Shown in pieces: positions 30,729 to 38,593 of a stretch of 38,774 nucleotides of DNA. The DNA is taken from IMG/VR virus record IMGVR_UViG_3300021375_000072, positions 1 to 38,774 of that record; one strand, 5' to 3'. Below the pieces are notes generated by a model. The model made no database searches and was not told the origin of the DNA. It was given only the letters and a program-made list of their open reading frames with translations. Each line of letters starts with the position of its first letter. Position 1 is the stretch's first letter. Made by a program: the position numbers and the translations under genes. Source of the DNA: a virus.

Positions 30729-32239
30729 GCTGTCTGAGGTACTAATCCTTTTAATAATTTATCGGCACCGTTTGGTTTGCCCTTTGCTACCCTACGTGTT
30801 TTAGCCATTATCGTATCTACTAACTTAGTAAATTTTTCAGCACCTGCATCCGAAGAGCCGTTACCTACAGCTGAAACAACCTCGGCAGGGATAATGTACT
30901 CACCCTCTGAAAGCAATACTGGCTGCTCTCCGTCTACTGTAGCAGGTATACTATCACTTACTCCATCGCCTGGCCCATCTAAATACCTTCCACCAACCGC
31001 CATTTTTTTAGCGCTCATCAAACCACCATCGGCAGCGGTACGTACGTTAGGCACTGGATTTACAGGGTCAAAGAATTTAAACTCTCTACCTTCTCCACCT
31101 AATATAGCGTCCATACCTCTAAACCTTACGTTTCTTTCTGCGGGTAGATATGGCCCTTCGTACCCATAGTCATCAGTTTCTGCTTCTGCTAACTCCATAG
31201 GTTTATAATCAAAAGCACCGTAACCATCAGCCACGCTACCTAGTACGCCAGCACCACCTAACAACGCTCGTTTAGGGCCGCCCATTTCATTTACATAGCT
31301 GTCTTTAAAAGCGGTTAAACCCCCTTCTTCACCTAATCTAGATATCCCAGTGTCGATGTTTTGTCTAAAGGAAGGTGCATACTCTGGAAGACCTAAACGC
31401 GTTCTATCTGCAGCAGTTTGTGCAATTGACTCTGCTGTGATTGGTTGTTCAATTATTGGCGCTCTTCGTATTCCTCGCCCTTCTAAATCAAAGAATGTTG
31501 TTGTTCCATCAGAGTGGTGTAATTGATTGGGAGTCATGTCTACAGTCCCATCGAATAAATTTCCTTGTGCGCGCAACTTGCTACTGTTCTCAATTATATC
31601 TACAGGAGCAGATTGTACTGCATTTGTGGCTGGCCCATAATTTGAACTAAAATAACTACCAGTAGTACCACCACCAGGAGCAGAAGCTGAACCAGTAATG
31701 CTTCCTCCCATTAAACTAGAGTCAACGCCACCTTGAGCTATGCCTAAAGCATTAGTGCCGCCAGCAGTACCAGCACCAGCAACATTTGGAGTCATACCAC
31801 CACCAAGTTCACTAAGCGCTGTGGGATCAACTCCTCCAGGTATCGTTTGACCTGCTTGTGCTGCACCCATTCCTGCTAGACCTTTAACCATTCCAGCGCC
31901 GCCATAAGCACCAAGCCCCGCCATTAAACCAGCGCCTATATCATCTTTTCTTACACCTTCGCCAACCCCAACAATACCAGCTGCCATGTATGGATTAATC
32001 GCGCCACCACTAAAATATGTAAGTCCTGCACCTATCAACGTAGGGGCTAACGCTTTAAACGTATCACTAAGGAACGAAGCCTCTGGCAACCCTGTTTCTG
32101 GGTTAATTGTAAGCGACCCACCTTGCGCCATAGCTAATGCTTGTAACCCCTGCACTTCATCGGGGGTCATGTGGACTAGTGTGGTATCACCGTTACGTCC
32201 TCTTGATGCTAAGTTTTGTGCTACTGCTGGAGTATTCAT
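30725..32239 (-). CDS. Gly/Ala-rich virion structural protein, 504 aa
   Basis: Start set at ATG 32239 (MNTPAVAQNLASRGRNGDTT); the open frame extends to 32287 through TTG codons inside the upstream gene. The region DEVQGLQALAMAQGGSLTIN and the C-terminal DGVSDSIPATVDGEQPVLLS...EGEYIIPAEVVSAVGNGS pattern recur in virion proteins of marine podovirus-like phages. The centre (about 75-150) is hydrophobic Gly/Ala-rich and could insert into membrane during ejection. It sits next to the hub and internal proteins. Exact virion position unknown. Confidence 0.8.
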   Translation of the reverse strand: MNTPAVAQNLASRGRNGDTTLVHMTPDEVQGLQALAMAQGGSLTINPETGLPEASFLSDTFKALAPTLIGAGLTYFSGGAINPYMAAGIVGVGEGVRKDDIGAGLMAGLGAYGGAGMVKGLAGMGAAQAGQTIPGGVDPTALSELGGGMTPNVAGAGTAGGTNALGIAQGGVDSSLMGGSITGSASAPGGGTTGSYFSSNYGPATNAVQSAPVDIIENSSKLRAQGNLFDGTVDMTPNQLHHSDGTTTFFDLEGRGIRRAPIIEQPITAESIAQTAADRTRLGLPEYAPSFRQNIDTGISRLGEEGGLTAFKDSYVNEMGGPKRALLGGAGVLGSVADGYGAFDYKPMELAEAETDDYGYEGPYLPAERNVRFRGMDAILGGEGREFKFFDPVNPVPNVRTAADGGLMSAKKMAVGGRYLDGPGDGVSDSIPATVDGEQPVLLSEGEYIIPAEVVSAVGNGSSDAGAEKFTKLVDTIMAKTRRVAKGKPNGADKLLKGLVPQTA

Positions 32240-32276
32240 AACCTTATTATCCCTAAAAATTAGCTGTTTGCCTAGC

Positions 32277-32909
32277 TTAGACAACAAATCCTTCTGTGTT
32301 CGATATAAAATTAATAGTTAAAGCCGCAGATGGTACTGCTGGATGAGGCGTAGCTGCCGCTTCTGGAGCTAATGTTAGTGTGGTAACGTCTACCGAAAAC
32401 ATAAGTTCTATATATTCATTAGCTGTTAACGCTATGTTGTAATTCCAATGCAAAGCGTTTCGTTGACTGTTATTGTGTGTTGAGTAAGCATGAGCAGAAT
32501 TAGCTACATTAGTGCCATTCTTAGCTACCCATACGTGCATCTCTTGAGCGCTAGCACTACTACTAAGTTTTTGCCCTGTAAATGATATATTGTAAATACC
32601 TGGCTTCTCTACAGTAAATGTCGTACCACCTGTACCACTTACCACTATACCGTTTTGATTAATTGTATTACCAAATTTAATTTTATACGCCGTGTTTATA
32701 CTAGCTGCTGTTTGAGTCGTAGTGTCATAATAAGACGCTGTGGGTAGGTTTAATTGCGACGCACCTAAACTAGTACTTAGAGAAGTTAAATCTCCATCAA
32801 GACGGTTAAAGTAAAGACGTAGAACATCAGCAAAAGTATTCTGAAACCTTGAGTCATACAAGGTCGTAGCTTGTGGTAATGCTGGTGCTCGTACATTATA
32901 AAATGGCAT
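32277..32909 (-). CDS. Tail-associated protein with C1q/TNF-like jelly roll, 210 aa
   Basis: The N-terminal LPQATTLYDSRFQNTFADVLR...LYFNRLD is a conserved attachment segment in such phages. Residues about 75-205 read as a C1q-like jelly roll: NGIVVSGTGGTTFTVEKPGI followed by YNISFTGQ, then strands around QEMHVWVAKNG, LTANEYIELMFS and SAALTINFIS. This fold commonly trimerises and binds host surface ligands, so it may be a short spike or decoration on the tail hub. Start overlaps the gp10-like stop. Confidence 0.78.
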   Translation of the reverse strand: MPFYNVRAPALPQATTLYDSRFQNTFADVLRLYFNRLDGDLTSLSTSLGASQLNLPTASYYDTTTQTAASINTAYKIKFGNTINQNGIVVSGTGGTTFTVEKPGIYNISFTGQKLSSSASAQEMHVWVAKNGTNVANSAHAYSTHNNSQRNALHWNYNIALTANEYIELMFSVDVTTLTLAPEAAATPHPAVPSAALTINFISNTEGFVV

Positions 32910-34783
32910 TAACGTCTACCGTCCGGTCTAACATCAATTCGTGGGCTACCTAACTGCCACTTCACACCTAACCCATCAGAACTAATTTTAAGCGCCATCT
33001 GCCTAGCACGGGCACGTAAGAATATTTGATCTGTGTATACACCAACCGAAGACTCAACTACGTTAGCGCTATCTGATACGTCTGATTGGAATGTAGACCC
33101 AGGAAAGTTTCTAGGTCTTACTTGGAAGTTAACTTCTGGTTCTGCTGCTTCTGACTCGGTAAAGTTTAAATCTGGAATAATACGCCTGCTAAGCATAAAT
33201 TGATCGCCATCAGTAAGATCAAAGTCAGAAGACTGAATATACGACTCCATTGCCACTCCATCTGCATCTACTCCATATTCTTGAAAGAAAATATTACCGT
33301 CAGCAACGTTCTGTCCTGTTGTCACTGCTTGTGGAAAGTCTCTCAGTGGGCTATCTAACCACGCTGTACGTTCCATCGTACCATAGTACCAAATCTCTTC
33401 TAGGTGGTTGTACACTACATAACGGTCATTCCAGTTAGATGTTTCACTTGGGTAGAACCACCAGATCTCGTTGTACCCTTCGTTAGTGCCGCACACGATC
33501 TGATCCGCCTGTGTGTAGTTTATATCTGTAAATACATACTCTCGAACACTACAAGGCAACGTACTAACCGTACCTGTATAAGCATAGAATTTGTCGTGCC
33601 CCATCCAGTACACTTGGTTATTAACTGATACGCAAGCACGAGGAGAAATAATAGATAAGTTATCCGCGAGTTCCTGCAAGCCAAACACATCAGTAGTGCC
33701 TAAGAACTGCAATGAATACAGCTGACCTTCAGTCCAGACCAGTATCTCCTGTCGAGTAGCCAGTGCCCGTACGATCCGCGACCCTCGTGAAACTCTTATA
33801 AACCCAGCACTATTAGTAACTGCCGGAGTAAAGTTCTTTGGCTCATCTTGGTTAGACCAACGTATAAGCAGTAAGTCAGGGTCTCCTCCACCAAATGGAG
33901 TACAACCAAAAGCCAGTAAGTGCTTATCGTTCTGAGAAACTAGCGTCTGCATAGCTAGTAAAGGCACATCAGTAGCGCCACCGAGAGAAGACAAAAGTAC
34001 CGCACGGGTAGCTAACGCTGAAGTTACATCTGCATTTGCGCCTCGTTCCCAATAGTAAATAGGGCCATTACGTATGGTAGCAACAATGTCATTATCAAAA
34101 TTATCTAACCACCAATCACGTTGCGGCAAATCAACGGGTACTGTAGAACCAAGACCCCAATAACTACGTCCATATGTCCCTGTGCCCCAACCATAGCCTT
34201 GAGTTAAAAGTTTATTTCCAGGCGTAATTTCAAAAACAGCAGCTATAGATGTGCCTCCACCTGCGCCTACACTTGAACTTGCAGAAGTTGCTACCGTTAT
34301 CAAAAAACTGTTTACATCTATAACGTCAATTACGTGAGAAATGTTTAAATCTCCAGCAGGTACGCCACCAACAGCAGCTGCACCTGTAAACGATACGGTA
34401 TCTCCTGTATTAGCCCCATGCGAGTTAATAGTTACCGTTACATTTTTTGATCCGTTAGTAGTAGCGAAACAATTATCAGTGGCTGTTGTGCCGTATGTAG
34501 CTCTTGCAGGGGTAATGTTGTATATAATGCCACCTACTTCAATATACAGTTTAGTGTTAGTCCCCATAACTAATAAGTTATCGAGAAAAGAAGTGACGTA
34601 GTTCATCATCTGACGGCATACACCGTTAAACTCTTGGGTTGTTTGTTTAACCCAACCGCCTATCTTTTGTGGTAATCCTGAAAAGAAACGGACTTTATCT
34701 GCATCGTACCAACCACCTTCATTAGAGTAGTTAGTTACGTTACGATTTAATCCTGGTCTAAACTGTAACTTTATAAACGCCAT
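32909..34783 (-). CDS. P22 gp10-like stabilisation / tail-hub protein, 624 aa
   Basis: The start MAFIKLQFRPGLNRNVTNYS followed by EGGWYDADKVRFFSG is the signature of the packaged-DNA stabilisation/tail-hub family related to P22 gp10, which plugs the portal after packaging. The rest is repetitive beta (RSYWGLGSTVPVDLPQRDWW, NQVYWMGHDKFYAYTGTV, NEGYNEIWWFYPSE), consistent with a beta-propeller. It is longer than P22 gp10 because of an inserted Ser/Gly/Thr-rich beta domain (about 90-190). Its presence supports a podovirus-type virion. Confidence 0.85.
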   Translation of the reverse strand: MAFIKLQFRPGLNRNVTNYSNEGGWYDADKVRFFSGLPQKIGGWVKQTTQEFNGVCRQMMNYVTSFLDNLLVMGTNTKLYIEVGGIIYNITPARATYGTTATDNCFATTNGSKNVTVTINSHGANTGDTVSFTGAAAVGGVPAGDLNISHVIDVIDVNSFLITVATSASSSVGAGGGTSIAAVFEITPGNKLLTQGYGWGTGTYGRSYWGLGSTVPVDLPQRDWWLDNFDNDIVATIRNGPIYYWERGANADVTSALATRAVLLSSLGGATDVPLLAMQTLVSQNDKHLLAFGCTPFGGGDPDLLLIRWSNQDEPKNFTPAVTNSAGFIRVSRGSRIVRALATRQEILVWTEGQLYSLQFLGTTDVFGLQELADNLSIISPRACVSVNNQVYWMGHDKFYAYTGTVSTLPCSVREYVFTDINYTQADQIVCGTNEGYNEIWWFYPSETSNWNDRYVVYNHLEEIWYYGTMERTAWLDSPLRDFPQAVTTGQNVADGNIFFQEYGVDADGVAMESYIQSSDFDLTDGDQFMLSRRIIPDLNFTESEAAEPEVNFQVRPRNFPGSTFQSDVSDSANVVESSVGVYTDQIFLRARARQMALKISSDGLGVKWQLGSPRIDVRPDGRR

Positions 34784-34785
34784 AT

Positions 34786-35238
34786 TTACACCAATTCAAA
34801 GTGAGGCCCATCGATAAACGGTCTTCTATTTTGCAATCTACGCATATCAATATAGTTAGTCATAGCTTGTTCCATAGTACCTTGCCATTCGCATATATTA
34901 CTTGTAGTCCAAGCACCACCCCATCGAACCGCAACACCTAGTTCAGTAGCCGCTTGTTTCATAGCGTCAGCTATATCATCATATAAATTTAACTCCCATG
35001 AAACTCTTGGGCCTATGTAAGCAACAAGATCAACAGCTTCACCGCCCAGATGCTTGCTTTTCATAGTCTGGCTAACACCTTTATCAACCAACTCTTGCTG
35101 TCTTTCTATAGTTCTAAACCCTTCAATAACTCCAAAATCAACCTTTGTAACTTCTATAGCACGTTTCACTACTGCTACTAAGTTGCTATCAACACCTGAT
35201 AAACGATCTAAACTTCTTTGGGATAACTTAAATGTCAT
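34786..35238 (-). CDS. M15 family endopeptidase (endolysin), 150 aa
   Basis: L-Ala-D-Glu/D-Ala-type peptidase of family M15C that cuts peptidoglycan cross-links at lysis. Zinc ligands H63 and D70 in SKHLGGEAVD and H146 in DGPHFEL; R42 in EGFRTIERQ is also conserved. Start chosen at ATG 35238 because it lies one base after the stop of the upstream membrane-peptide gene (TAATATG), implying coupling; an upstream alternative would add ten residues. No signal peptide, so export needs the holin. Confidence 0.92.
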   Translation of the reverse strand: MTFKLSQRSLDRLSGVDSNLVAVVKRAIEVTKVDFGVIEGFRTIERQQELVDKGVSQTMKSKHLGGEAVDLVAYIGPRVSWELNLYDDIADAMKQAATELGVAVRWGGAWTTSNICEWQGTMEQAMTNYIDMRRLQNRRPFIDGPHFELV

Positions 35239-35239
35239 A

Positions 35240-35395
35240 TTACTTGTCTTTTTTGTTAAGCATATCAAAAATAATTTTTACTTTGTCTTCTAATACTTTA
35301 ACTCTAATAGTTATCTCCGCACGAAAAGCTATCGCTATAGCGGCTACCGCAATAAAGCCTGATATAACAGGCCAAAAATCCATAAAGCTAGTCAT
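35240..35395 (-). CDS. Small membrane/coiled-coil protein of the lysis cassette, 51 aa
   Basis: ATG 35395 with ribosome site AAGGAAG. The sequence MTSFMDFWPVISGFIAVAAI continues into one transmembrane segment (about 8-24), then a charged heptad-like helix RAEITIRVKVLEDKVKIIFD. The layout resembles XhlA-type hemolysin/holin accessories or an i-spanin without its partner. Lying between holin and endolysin, it is a likely second lysis membrane component. It is coupled on both sides (ATGA upstream, TAATATG downstream). Confidence 0.7.
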   Translation of the reverse strand: MTSFMDFWPVISGFIAVAAIAIAFRAEITIRVKVLEDKVKIIFDMLNKKDK

Positions 35396-35529
35396 CTTCC
35401 TTGCCCTCGATACTTTTTAAAACTCCTTTTATCGCATTTACTGCGAGGTCTAGAATTGACAGAACTCCCTATGGATGTTTTCTTTTTTATCTTGGTTCTA
35501 ATAGGTGCGTCTAGCTTAAGTCGTGCCAT
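35392..35529 (-). CDS. Conserved small basic phage protein, 45 aa
   Basis: Starts MARLKLDAPIRTKIKKKTSI and ends KRSFKKYRGQGR. The KTSIG...KKYRGQGR pattern is a recurrent small protein in many tailed phages, with no known function. It is very basic and so perhaps nucleic-acid or membrane binding. ATG overlaps the holin stop (TAATG); its TGA overlaps the next ATG (ATGA), so it is locked into the lysis operon. Confidence 0.75.
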   Translation of the reverse strand: MARLKLDAPIRTKIKKKTSIGSSVNSRPRSKCDKRSFKKYRGQGR

Positions 35530-35930
35530 TATTTCGCCACATGTTTGTATTTTTCAAAACTGCGTAGTCCGCCCAGTCCTAACATACCCATCAACACGGT
35601 CATTAACTGACCCATTTCAAAATTTGGTAGCTCAGGTACTTCCATGCCATAGGCAGCGAGACCAAAAATAGCCAAAGGTTGGATAACAAAATGATAAGCA
35701 AAGGCAGTGCCGCAAACCCAACCCACAAAAGGTCTCCAGCCACCTTTCCAGACAGAGCCACTAGCTGCTTCCGCTTTATTGACTTCAACTTGTGCAAGGG
35801 CAAGTTCTTGTGCATGCCTGTCTGCCATCGTCGAAATTTCATGTGCTAGCGCCGCCTTCTGATCTTTATCTTCAACAAACTTATCTAAAAGCCCTGTGAC
35901 GGGGCCAATGAGTGCGCTGAGTATTGCCAT
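35529..35930 (-). CDS. Holin of the 3TM_holin type, 133 aa
   Basis: N-terminal amphipathic region (SALIGPVTGLLDKFVED), a charged helix, then GGWRPFVGWVCGTAFAYHFV and two hydrophobic segments (about 68-92 and 107-122), ending in a short basic tail (EKYKHVAK). The GGWRPFVGW signature marks the phage 3TM holin family. It permeabilises the inner membrane to release the M15 endolysin encoded downstream. Ribosome site AAGGAGG at 35942-35936. Confidence 0.88.
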   Translation of the reverse strand: MAILSALIGPVTGLLDKFVEDKDQKAALAHEISTMADRHAQELALAQVEVNKAEAASGSVWKGGWRPFVGWVCGTAFAYHFVIQPLAIFGLAAYGMEVPELPNFEMGQLMTVLMGMLGLGGLRSFEKYKHVAK

Positions 35931-35939
35931 ATTGCCTCC

Positions 35940-36044
35940 TTATTTTTGGCACTTGCATACATCAATAAACTTAGATACTACCCATGTTAGTGCTTGTTTT
36001 ATTTTAGTCCAAACCCAAATACAAGCATTTTTAATCTTACGCAT
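35940..36044 (-). CDS. Cationic amphipathic 34-aa peptide
   Basis: ATG 36044 with ribosome site TTAGGAGAATAAT; stop is 9 nt before the holin start. Seven Lys and one Arg against one Asp, three Trp and three Cys. Hydrophobic residues fall at positions 4, 8, 11, 15, 18/19, 22, 26 and 29/30, giving one face of a helix. It resembles membrane-active peptides. A role in lysis or holin timing is plausible from its position. Confidence 0.65.
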   Translation of the reverse strand: MRKIKNACIWVWTKIKQALTWVVSKFIDVCKCQK

Positions 36045-36045
36045 A

Positions 36046-36261
36046 TTATTCTCCTAATGTCTTAACCCCTGCTTGTGGTACTGATGTAGCCCACACTGAG
36101 GTTGATTGTCGAGGACTCCAAGGTTTTCCACAATTAGTGCAAGTACCTGTAGTTTCCTCATGTTTACTTACAGGGTCACCACAATGAACACACACTATTT
36201 CTATTTCGTGTTTACAAACAATTGTGCCATCTACAGTTTCTGCTTCGTATGTAGTTTTCAT
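36046..36261 (-). CDS. Zinc-ribbon protein, 71 aa
   Basis: Two CxxC pairs: CVHC (C24, C27) and CTNC (C41, C44) form a rubredoxin-like zinc ribbon, followed by a Trp/Ser-rich tail. It precedes the cationic peptide and lysis genes by one base. Function unknown; small zinc ribbons are common in phage late regions. Confidence 0.75.
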   Translation of the reverse strand: MKTTYEAETVDGTIVCKHEIEIVCVHCGDPVSKHEETTGTCTNCGKPWSPRQSTSVWATSVPQAGVKTLGE

Positions 36262-36265
36262 GTAG

Positions 36266-36538
36266 TTACCATTTATCTATCGGGCAAGTAGTCCCTTTGA
36301 GTGCTGTTTTTAACTTAACAAAACAATAACAACTTTTACACATGTCTAGTCCAAAGTATTGTGTTTTGTTATCACAATCGTTACATATATTAATACGCCT
36401 TTTTATTTCTTCGGGTGTATCTTTAGATATTCCTTGGTAGTGCCTATCTACTTCTCGTTGCCCTTCTTCAGCAGTAAACTTTTTAGGGGGTGCTAGTTTA
36501 TATTTTATCGCATGTATGATGTCAGTTAAATTTATCAC
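36266..36538 (-). CDS. Cys-rich zinc-binding protein (DUF6171-like candidate), 90 aa
   Basis: Six Cys: CNDC (52, 55), CKSCYC (67, 70, 72) and C85 in GTTCPIDKW at the C-terminus. The order CxxC...CxxCxCF...K...CPxxKW is that of a small zinc-binding protein often found next to phage tail and fibre genes. A helical N-terminus (about 1-45) precedes it. Overlaps nothing; starts one base after the Gly-rich fibre gene. Function unknown. Confidence 0.75.
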   Translation of the reverse strand: MINLTDIIHAIKYKLAPPKKFTAEEGQREVDRHYQGISKDTPEEIKRRINICNDCDNKTQYFGLDMCKSCYCFVKLKTALKGTTCPIDKW

Positions 36539-37225
36539 TTACGTACCCCATGTAACAAATATAGCACCGTCAGTTCCAGTTCTACCACCTTTATTAGGGT
36601 CGCTATCAGTAACGTTACCCCCTCGACCACCTGTACCATAACCTGTTCCGTTAGTTCCTCCAGCACCACCAGTAAGCCCAGAACCACTAGACCCACTTGT
36701 TCCTGCAGGACTACCTCCAGCACCCCCACCGCCTGGTTGACCACCAGTACCACCAGAACCTCCAGTAACGGTTATAGACCCAGCAGAAGTAGTTATTGAT
36801 GAACTACCTCCAGCAGACCCGTTTGCGGCACCACCACATAAAACAAAACTAGAAGGTGCGCCTCCTGCGCCTACCGTAACATTTACTGTTTCTCCAGGTA
36901 CAACAGCTAAAGTTTGGCTAGTTTGAAAACCCCCAGAACCGCCACCACCACCTGGAAAGCCGTCTCCGCAAAACCAAACTGCGCTACCACCACCGCCACC
37001 AGCAACAATAGACGTAATGTTTATTTCAGTTACCATAGCGGGAATAGCAAAACTACCTGATCCTGCACTAGTCTGTGAATAATTACCCGCATCAGGCGCT
37101 GCTCTTCTCCAAGTCCCACTTTCTTTTACATAGACTTCTTTTATTGTCGTCCACGAACCTGACTGCTTTACATACAAAGCATCTGTCTCTTCCCAAGCCC
37201 CACTTTGCTTTACGTATACACTCAT
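36539..37225 (-). CDS. Glycine-rich tail fibre / adhesin-like protein, 228 aa
   Basis: Residues 2-43 are three 14-residue units (SVYVKQSGAWEETD, ALYVKQSGSWTTIK, EVYVKESGTWRRAA). The rest has strands (TEINITSIVAGGGGG, VPGETVNVTVGAGG) and long Gly/Ser runs (GGTGGQPGGGGAGGSPAGTS) ending in DGAIFVTWG. This is the Gly-rich domain of many phage and bacterial surface proteins, possibly a polyglycine-II sandwich adhesin as at the tip of some T4-like fibres. It lies among tail genes, so a receptor-binding tip is likely. Confidence 0.82.
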   Translation of the reverse strand: MSVYVKQSGAWEETDALYVKQSGSWTTIKEVYVKESGTWRRAAPDAGNYSQTSAGSGSFAIPAMVTEINITSIVAGGGGGSAVWFCGDGFPGGGGGSGGFQTSQTLAVVPGETVNVTVGAGGAPSSFVLCGGAANGSAGGSSSITTSAGSITVTGGSGGTGGQPGGGGAGGSPAGTSGSSGSGLTGGAGGTNGTGYGTGGRGGNVTDSDPNKGGRTGTDGAIFVTWGT

Positions 37226-37233
37226 ATTAGACC

Positions 37234-38043
37234 TTAAATTTTATACCACAGATCTCCGTCAGCCCCATCACTAGAAACGGGATTACTACTACTTACATGT
37301 CGAGTACCTACAGCATTACTGCCTACTGTAAGACTGTTAATTGTTGTACCTGCTATAGTACCACCAGTAATTGCTACGCTGTTTGCTGCTTGGGTAGCTA
37401 TACTACCTAAACCTAGGGATGTTCTAACAGTAGCTCCTGTTTCTGCAACCCAATTAGACCCGTCACCTACAATAAAATTACCATTGGTAACTGCTAGACC
37501 CGCTATATCTGCTAGCCCTGCATCATAGGCTTGTACATTAGTACCTATAACTAAACCTAAATTTGTTCGGGCTGCAGAAGCAGTAGAAGCCCCTGTACCA
37601 CCGTCAGCCACAGCTAAATCAGTAGCAAGGGTTAAAGAAGATAAATGCGTGACCGCATCGAGGACATCTGTTCCATTATTAAATAACAACATAGTCTTAC
37701 CCGCCGGAACTGCTATACCCGTCTGCCCTGAGACCTTTACAGTACACGCATCAGCCAACCCGTTTTTAACCACGTACATTTTTTCAATGGCTGGAACAAT
37801 TAAATTCCTTGCACCGCCAGATGTACCTGTAAGGTTAAGCCTCATATTTCGAGCAGCTTGTGTAGCATTGCTGTCAGATAGCGTAAGAGTAACATCACCA
37901 CTTGAGAACGAAACATCAGCACTACCAGCAACAGCTTCTTCTAACGCAGTGCCTAGGTTAGTATTAGTTACTACTCCCCATGTACTCAGGTTTTCACCTG
38001 TAGTCATTAATTGAATTTTTAAACTACTGTAGGTACTTGCCAT
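37234..38043 (-). CDS. Tail fibre protein, 269 aa
   Basis: The N-terminal [20 protein letters not shown] is a common start of fibre proteins in marine phages, followed by a beta domain ([20 protein letters not shown]) and a stem with [19 protein letters not shown] and related GxGS(I/A) motifs, which occur in trimeric fibre shafts. The C-terminus ([10 protein letters not shown]) is a frequent fibre end. Encoded just before the Gly-rich protein, so the two may be shaft and tip of one fibre. Confidence 0.88.
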   Translation of the reverse strand: MASTYSSLKIQLMTTGENLSTWGVVTNTNLGTALEEAVAGSADVSFSSGDVTLTLSDSNATQAARNMRLNLTGTSGGARNLIVPAIEKMYVVKNGLADACTVKVSGQTGIAVPAGKTMLLFNNGTDVLDAVTHLSSLTLATDLAVADGGTGASTASAARTNLGLVIGTNVQAYDAGLADIAGLAVTNGNFIVGDGSNWVAETGATVRTSLGLGSIATQAANSVAITGGTIAGTTINSLTVGSNAVGTRHVSSSNPVSSDGADGDLWYKI

Positions 38044-38053
38044 TTATCTATCC

Positions 38054-38587
38054 TTATTCAGGCCAACGTTGATCTTGTACTACTGCAATGAATGCGTTCA
38101 TGTCGGCGGCATTGGTAATAGCTGTTTCTAATCGAGTACACTCAGTCACAATAGCAGCACGTTTAGTGGTTATGTCCGATGGGATAGCTACATCGCGTTC
38201 GGCTTTACGAATCACCATCCAGTCAGTCTGAGCCAGCATCTTACCGGCTGTGTCTTTAACCTGTGCAATCCATGTGTACTTTAGACCTCTAGTCACTACT
38301 TGCTCAGAAGTATTTTCTAGTTGGTTGGTTTCTTCATTCCAGACTTGAACATAAACAGGGTTGCCGTCATCATCAGTTTCGTTAACATCTTCTAGTGCTT
38401 TAGGGATATCAGGATCACCATTCCAGTAGAACCTGTCATCTGCTCTGACTGGATCATTAACCCATCTAATCCCAATAGATGTTTTTTCAGCATCGGTGGC
38501 AATCGTTAACCAGTTAGATGGATAAAGTGTGCCACCAATTTCAAAGCTACTGTTTAATCTTAAAGGTGTACTTCCTAAGTAATACAT
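38054..38587 (-). CDS. Tail-associated / fibre-assembly-like protein, 177 aa
   Basis: Opens MYYLGSTPLRLNSSFEIGGT followed by YPSNWL, a beta-rich N-terminal domain binding to other tail parts, and ends with the helical segment DWMVIRKAERDVAIPSDITT and a further helix closing in QDQRWPE. This two-part layout is common for small phage tail proteins related to fibre-assembly or baseplate-attached proteins. Located between two fibre genes in the late operon. Confidence 0.8.
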   Translation of the reverse strand: MYYLGSTPLRLNSSFEIGGTLYPSNWLTIATDAEKTSIGIRWVNDPVRADDRFYWNGDPDIPKALEDVNETDDDGNPVYVQVWNEETNQLENTSEQVVTRGLKYTWIAQVKDTAGKMLAQTDWMVIRKAERDVAIPSDITTKRAAIVTECTRLETAITNAADMNAFIAVVQDQRWPE

Positions 38588-38593
38588 TATTGT

